Origin: an uncultured Flavobacteriales bacterium | GTDB taxonomy: Bacteria > Bacteroidota > Bacteroidia > Flavobacteriales > Crocinitomicaceae | Reading direction: 5' to 3' | Length of the DNA stretch: 13,910 nt | NCBI GenBank assembly: GCA_946886545.1 | Contig: CAMPIU010000031.1 | Span: forward strand, 1 to 13,910 | In this document: piece after piece, positions 13,079 to 13,910 of the stretch | Position numbering within the stretch: the stretch's first letter is position 1 | Layout: every line of letters begins with the position of its first letter | Program-made: the position numbers and the translations under genes | Notes under the pieces: generated by a model | The model's input: only the letters and a program-made list of their open reading frames with translations | Told to the model about the DNA's origin: nothing | Database searches by the model: none

Positions 13079-13910
13079 ATGAAAAATACACACCACTTTT
13101 TATCGAATGAGACCTATAACAAACAAAGCAGCTTACCTGGTTTTTTACAAGGTCTTTTATTCGTGTCACTGCTATTCTTTGCCGACAGAGCGCTAGCTCA
13201 GGGCGACAACTGTGACCAGGCCCTGGCCTTAACGAATGTTACCAATTACTGTTCATCCCCAACTCAATATACAAGCAGCAATTCAACCGCAAGTGCATTT
13301 ACACCTGCAACCTGCTGGACAGCCACCGCTACTTCGGATGTCTGGTTTTCTTTTGTTGCAATTGGTACAAATGTATTAATCTCTGTCAACGGAGCAACAA
13401 TGCAACAGCCACGAATTGCTATTTATTCCGGAACCTGCGCCGGAGGATTGACACAACCTCCCGGAGGGTGCACCAACGGATCGGGTGGTTCTCCGAATTC
13501 ACAGCTTTTTAATTCGGGACTCATCCAGGGAACAACTTACTTTATTCGAATCAGTACGACCGCTGCACAAAGAGGATCTTTCCAGTTGTGCATCAATAAT
13601 TACACTCCGCCGCCAACAGCATCAGCAGATTGCGGTGGAGCAGGGAGATTGTGTAACAAAAACCCGATCAGTGTAACCAACCTGACGAGCGGCGGGGTAA
13701 ACAACAATGAAAACGCAGGAACCTGCCTTTCCGGTTTCGGGATCTTTGAAACCAAGTCGGTTTGGTACACCTGGACCTGTCACACTGCGGGAACCCTGAC
13801 GATGGACATCATTCCTGCTAATCAAATGGATGATATTGATTTTATCGTTTTCCAGTTAAGTACCTCAGATCCATGCGGACCAAGAACTGCGATCCGGTGC
13901 ACGGCAACTT
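13079..13910 (+). CDS. Secreted multi-domain protein, 5' part only (runs off the right edge)
   Basis: 277 complete codons are open from ATG 13079 to the window end; no stop is reached. The signal peptide is long: polar 1-25, hydrophobic core LLFVSLLFF (26-34), cleavage ALA|Q between 40 and 41. The mature part begins GDNCDQALALTN and holds two similar beta-sandwich modules. The first (about 42-175) has DVWFSFVA, RIAIYSGTC, TTYFIRIST and FQLCINNY, with paired Cys residues. The second, from about 180, has SVWYTWTCHTAGTLTMDI and FIVFQLSTSDPC. This pre-peptidase-like pattern is typical of large Bacteroidota extracellular proteins, which usually end in a T9SS sorting domain (often type B, gliding-associated); that end lies outside the window. 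No catalytic motif is seen. ATG 13079 is the only upstream start giving a signal sequence. Confidence 0.8.
   Translation, partial: MKNTHHFLSNETYNKQSSLPGFLQGLLFVSLLFFADRALAQGDNCDQALALTNVTNYCSSPTQYTSSNSTASAFTPATCWTATATSDVWFSFVAIGTNVLISVNGATMQQPRIAIYSGTCAGGLTQPPGGCTNGSGGSPNSQLFNSGLIQGTTYFIRISTTAAQRGSFQLCINNYTPPPTASADCGGAGRLCNKNPISVTNLTSGGVNNNENAGTCLSGFGIFETKSVWYTWTCHTAGTLTMDIIPANQMDDIDFIVFQLSTSDPCGPRTAIRCTAT

Noticed and set aside
13485..13825. Two short complete open frames near the right edge (plus 13485-13676, minus 13622-13825)
   Set aside because: Both lie inside the long frame from 13079, which has a signal peptide and conserved module motifs; they are out-of-frame shadows.

Overview
The window looks like a chromosomal segment of a Bacteroidota bacterium, most likely Flavobacteriales and possibly a Fluviicola/Crocinitomicaceae-type organism (the lineage is inference). 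The supporting signs are a type IX secretion (T9SS) C-terminal sorting domain, small lipoproteins with basic residues after the lipobox cysteine, TAnnTTTG-type -7 promoter elements, A-rich start regions without strong Shine-Dalgarno sites, a YtxJ-type bacilliredoxin, and moderate-to-low GC.

Layout, left to right. (1) 77-2884: a secreted S9-family serine peptidase, ending at a near-perfect bidirectional terminator. (2) 2934-4245, minus strand: three small lipoproteins. Two are clear paralogues and the third is a diverged relative; a terminator separates the last one from the first two. (3) 4427-7345, plus strand: a very tight operon of pheS, ytxJ, a glutaminyl-peptide cyclotransferase and tadA. 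pheS carries an in-frame TGA exactly where the conserved Arg of the HPAR motif should be, although the rest of the gene is intact in one frame. (4) 7476-9166: an ABC-2 type exporter (ATPase plus permease, 4-base overlap). (5) 9275-10768: a T9SS cargo protein. (6) 10769-11190: a non-coding stretch with a strong hairpin, a partial hairpin copy, two families of short direct repeats and a second terminator. (7) 11191-12597: mnmE. Its last 58 bases recur 358 bases downstream with one synonymous difference, bracketing about 300 bases of palindrome-rich non-coding DNA. (8) 13079 to the right edge: the first 277 codons of a secreted multi-domain protein that continues beyond the window.

How the parts fit. 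Translation fidelity genes (pheS, tadA, mnmE) are interspersed with cell-envelope genes. The cyclotransferase is informative in context: all three signal-peptidase-I substrates recognisable here have Gln as the predicted first mature residue, matching the known Bacteroidetes Q-rule, so they are plausible substrates of the enzyme encoded in the same window. I found no complete insertion sequence, integrase, CRISPR array, tRNA or rRNA gene. The two observations most worth checking are the nonsense codon in the essential gene pheS and the duplicated 3' end of mnmE, a gene whose 3' end is a known integration site for genomic islands in other bacteria.
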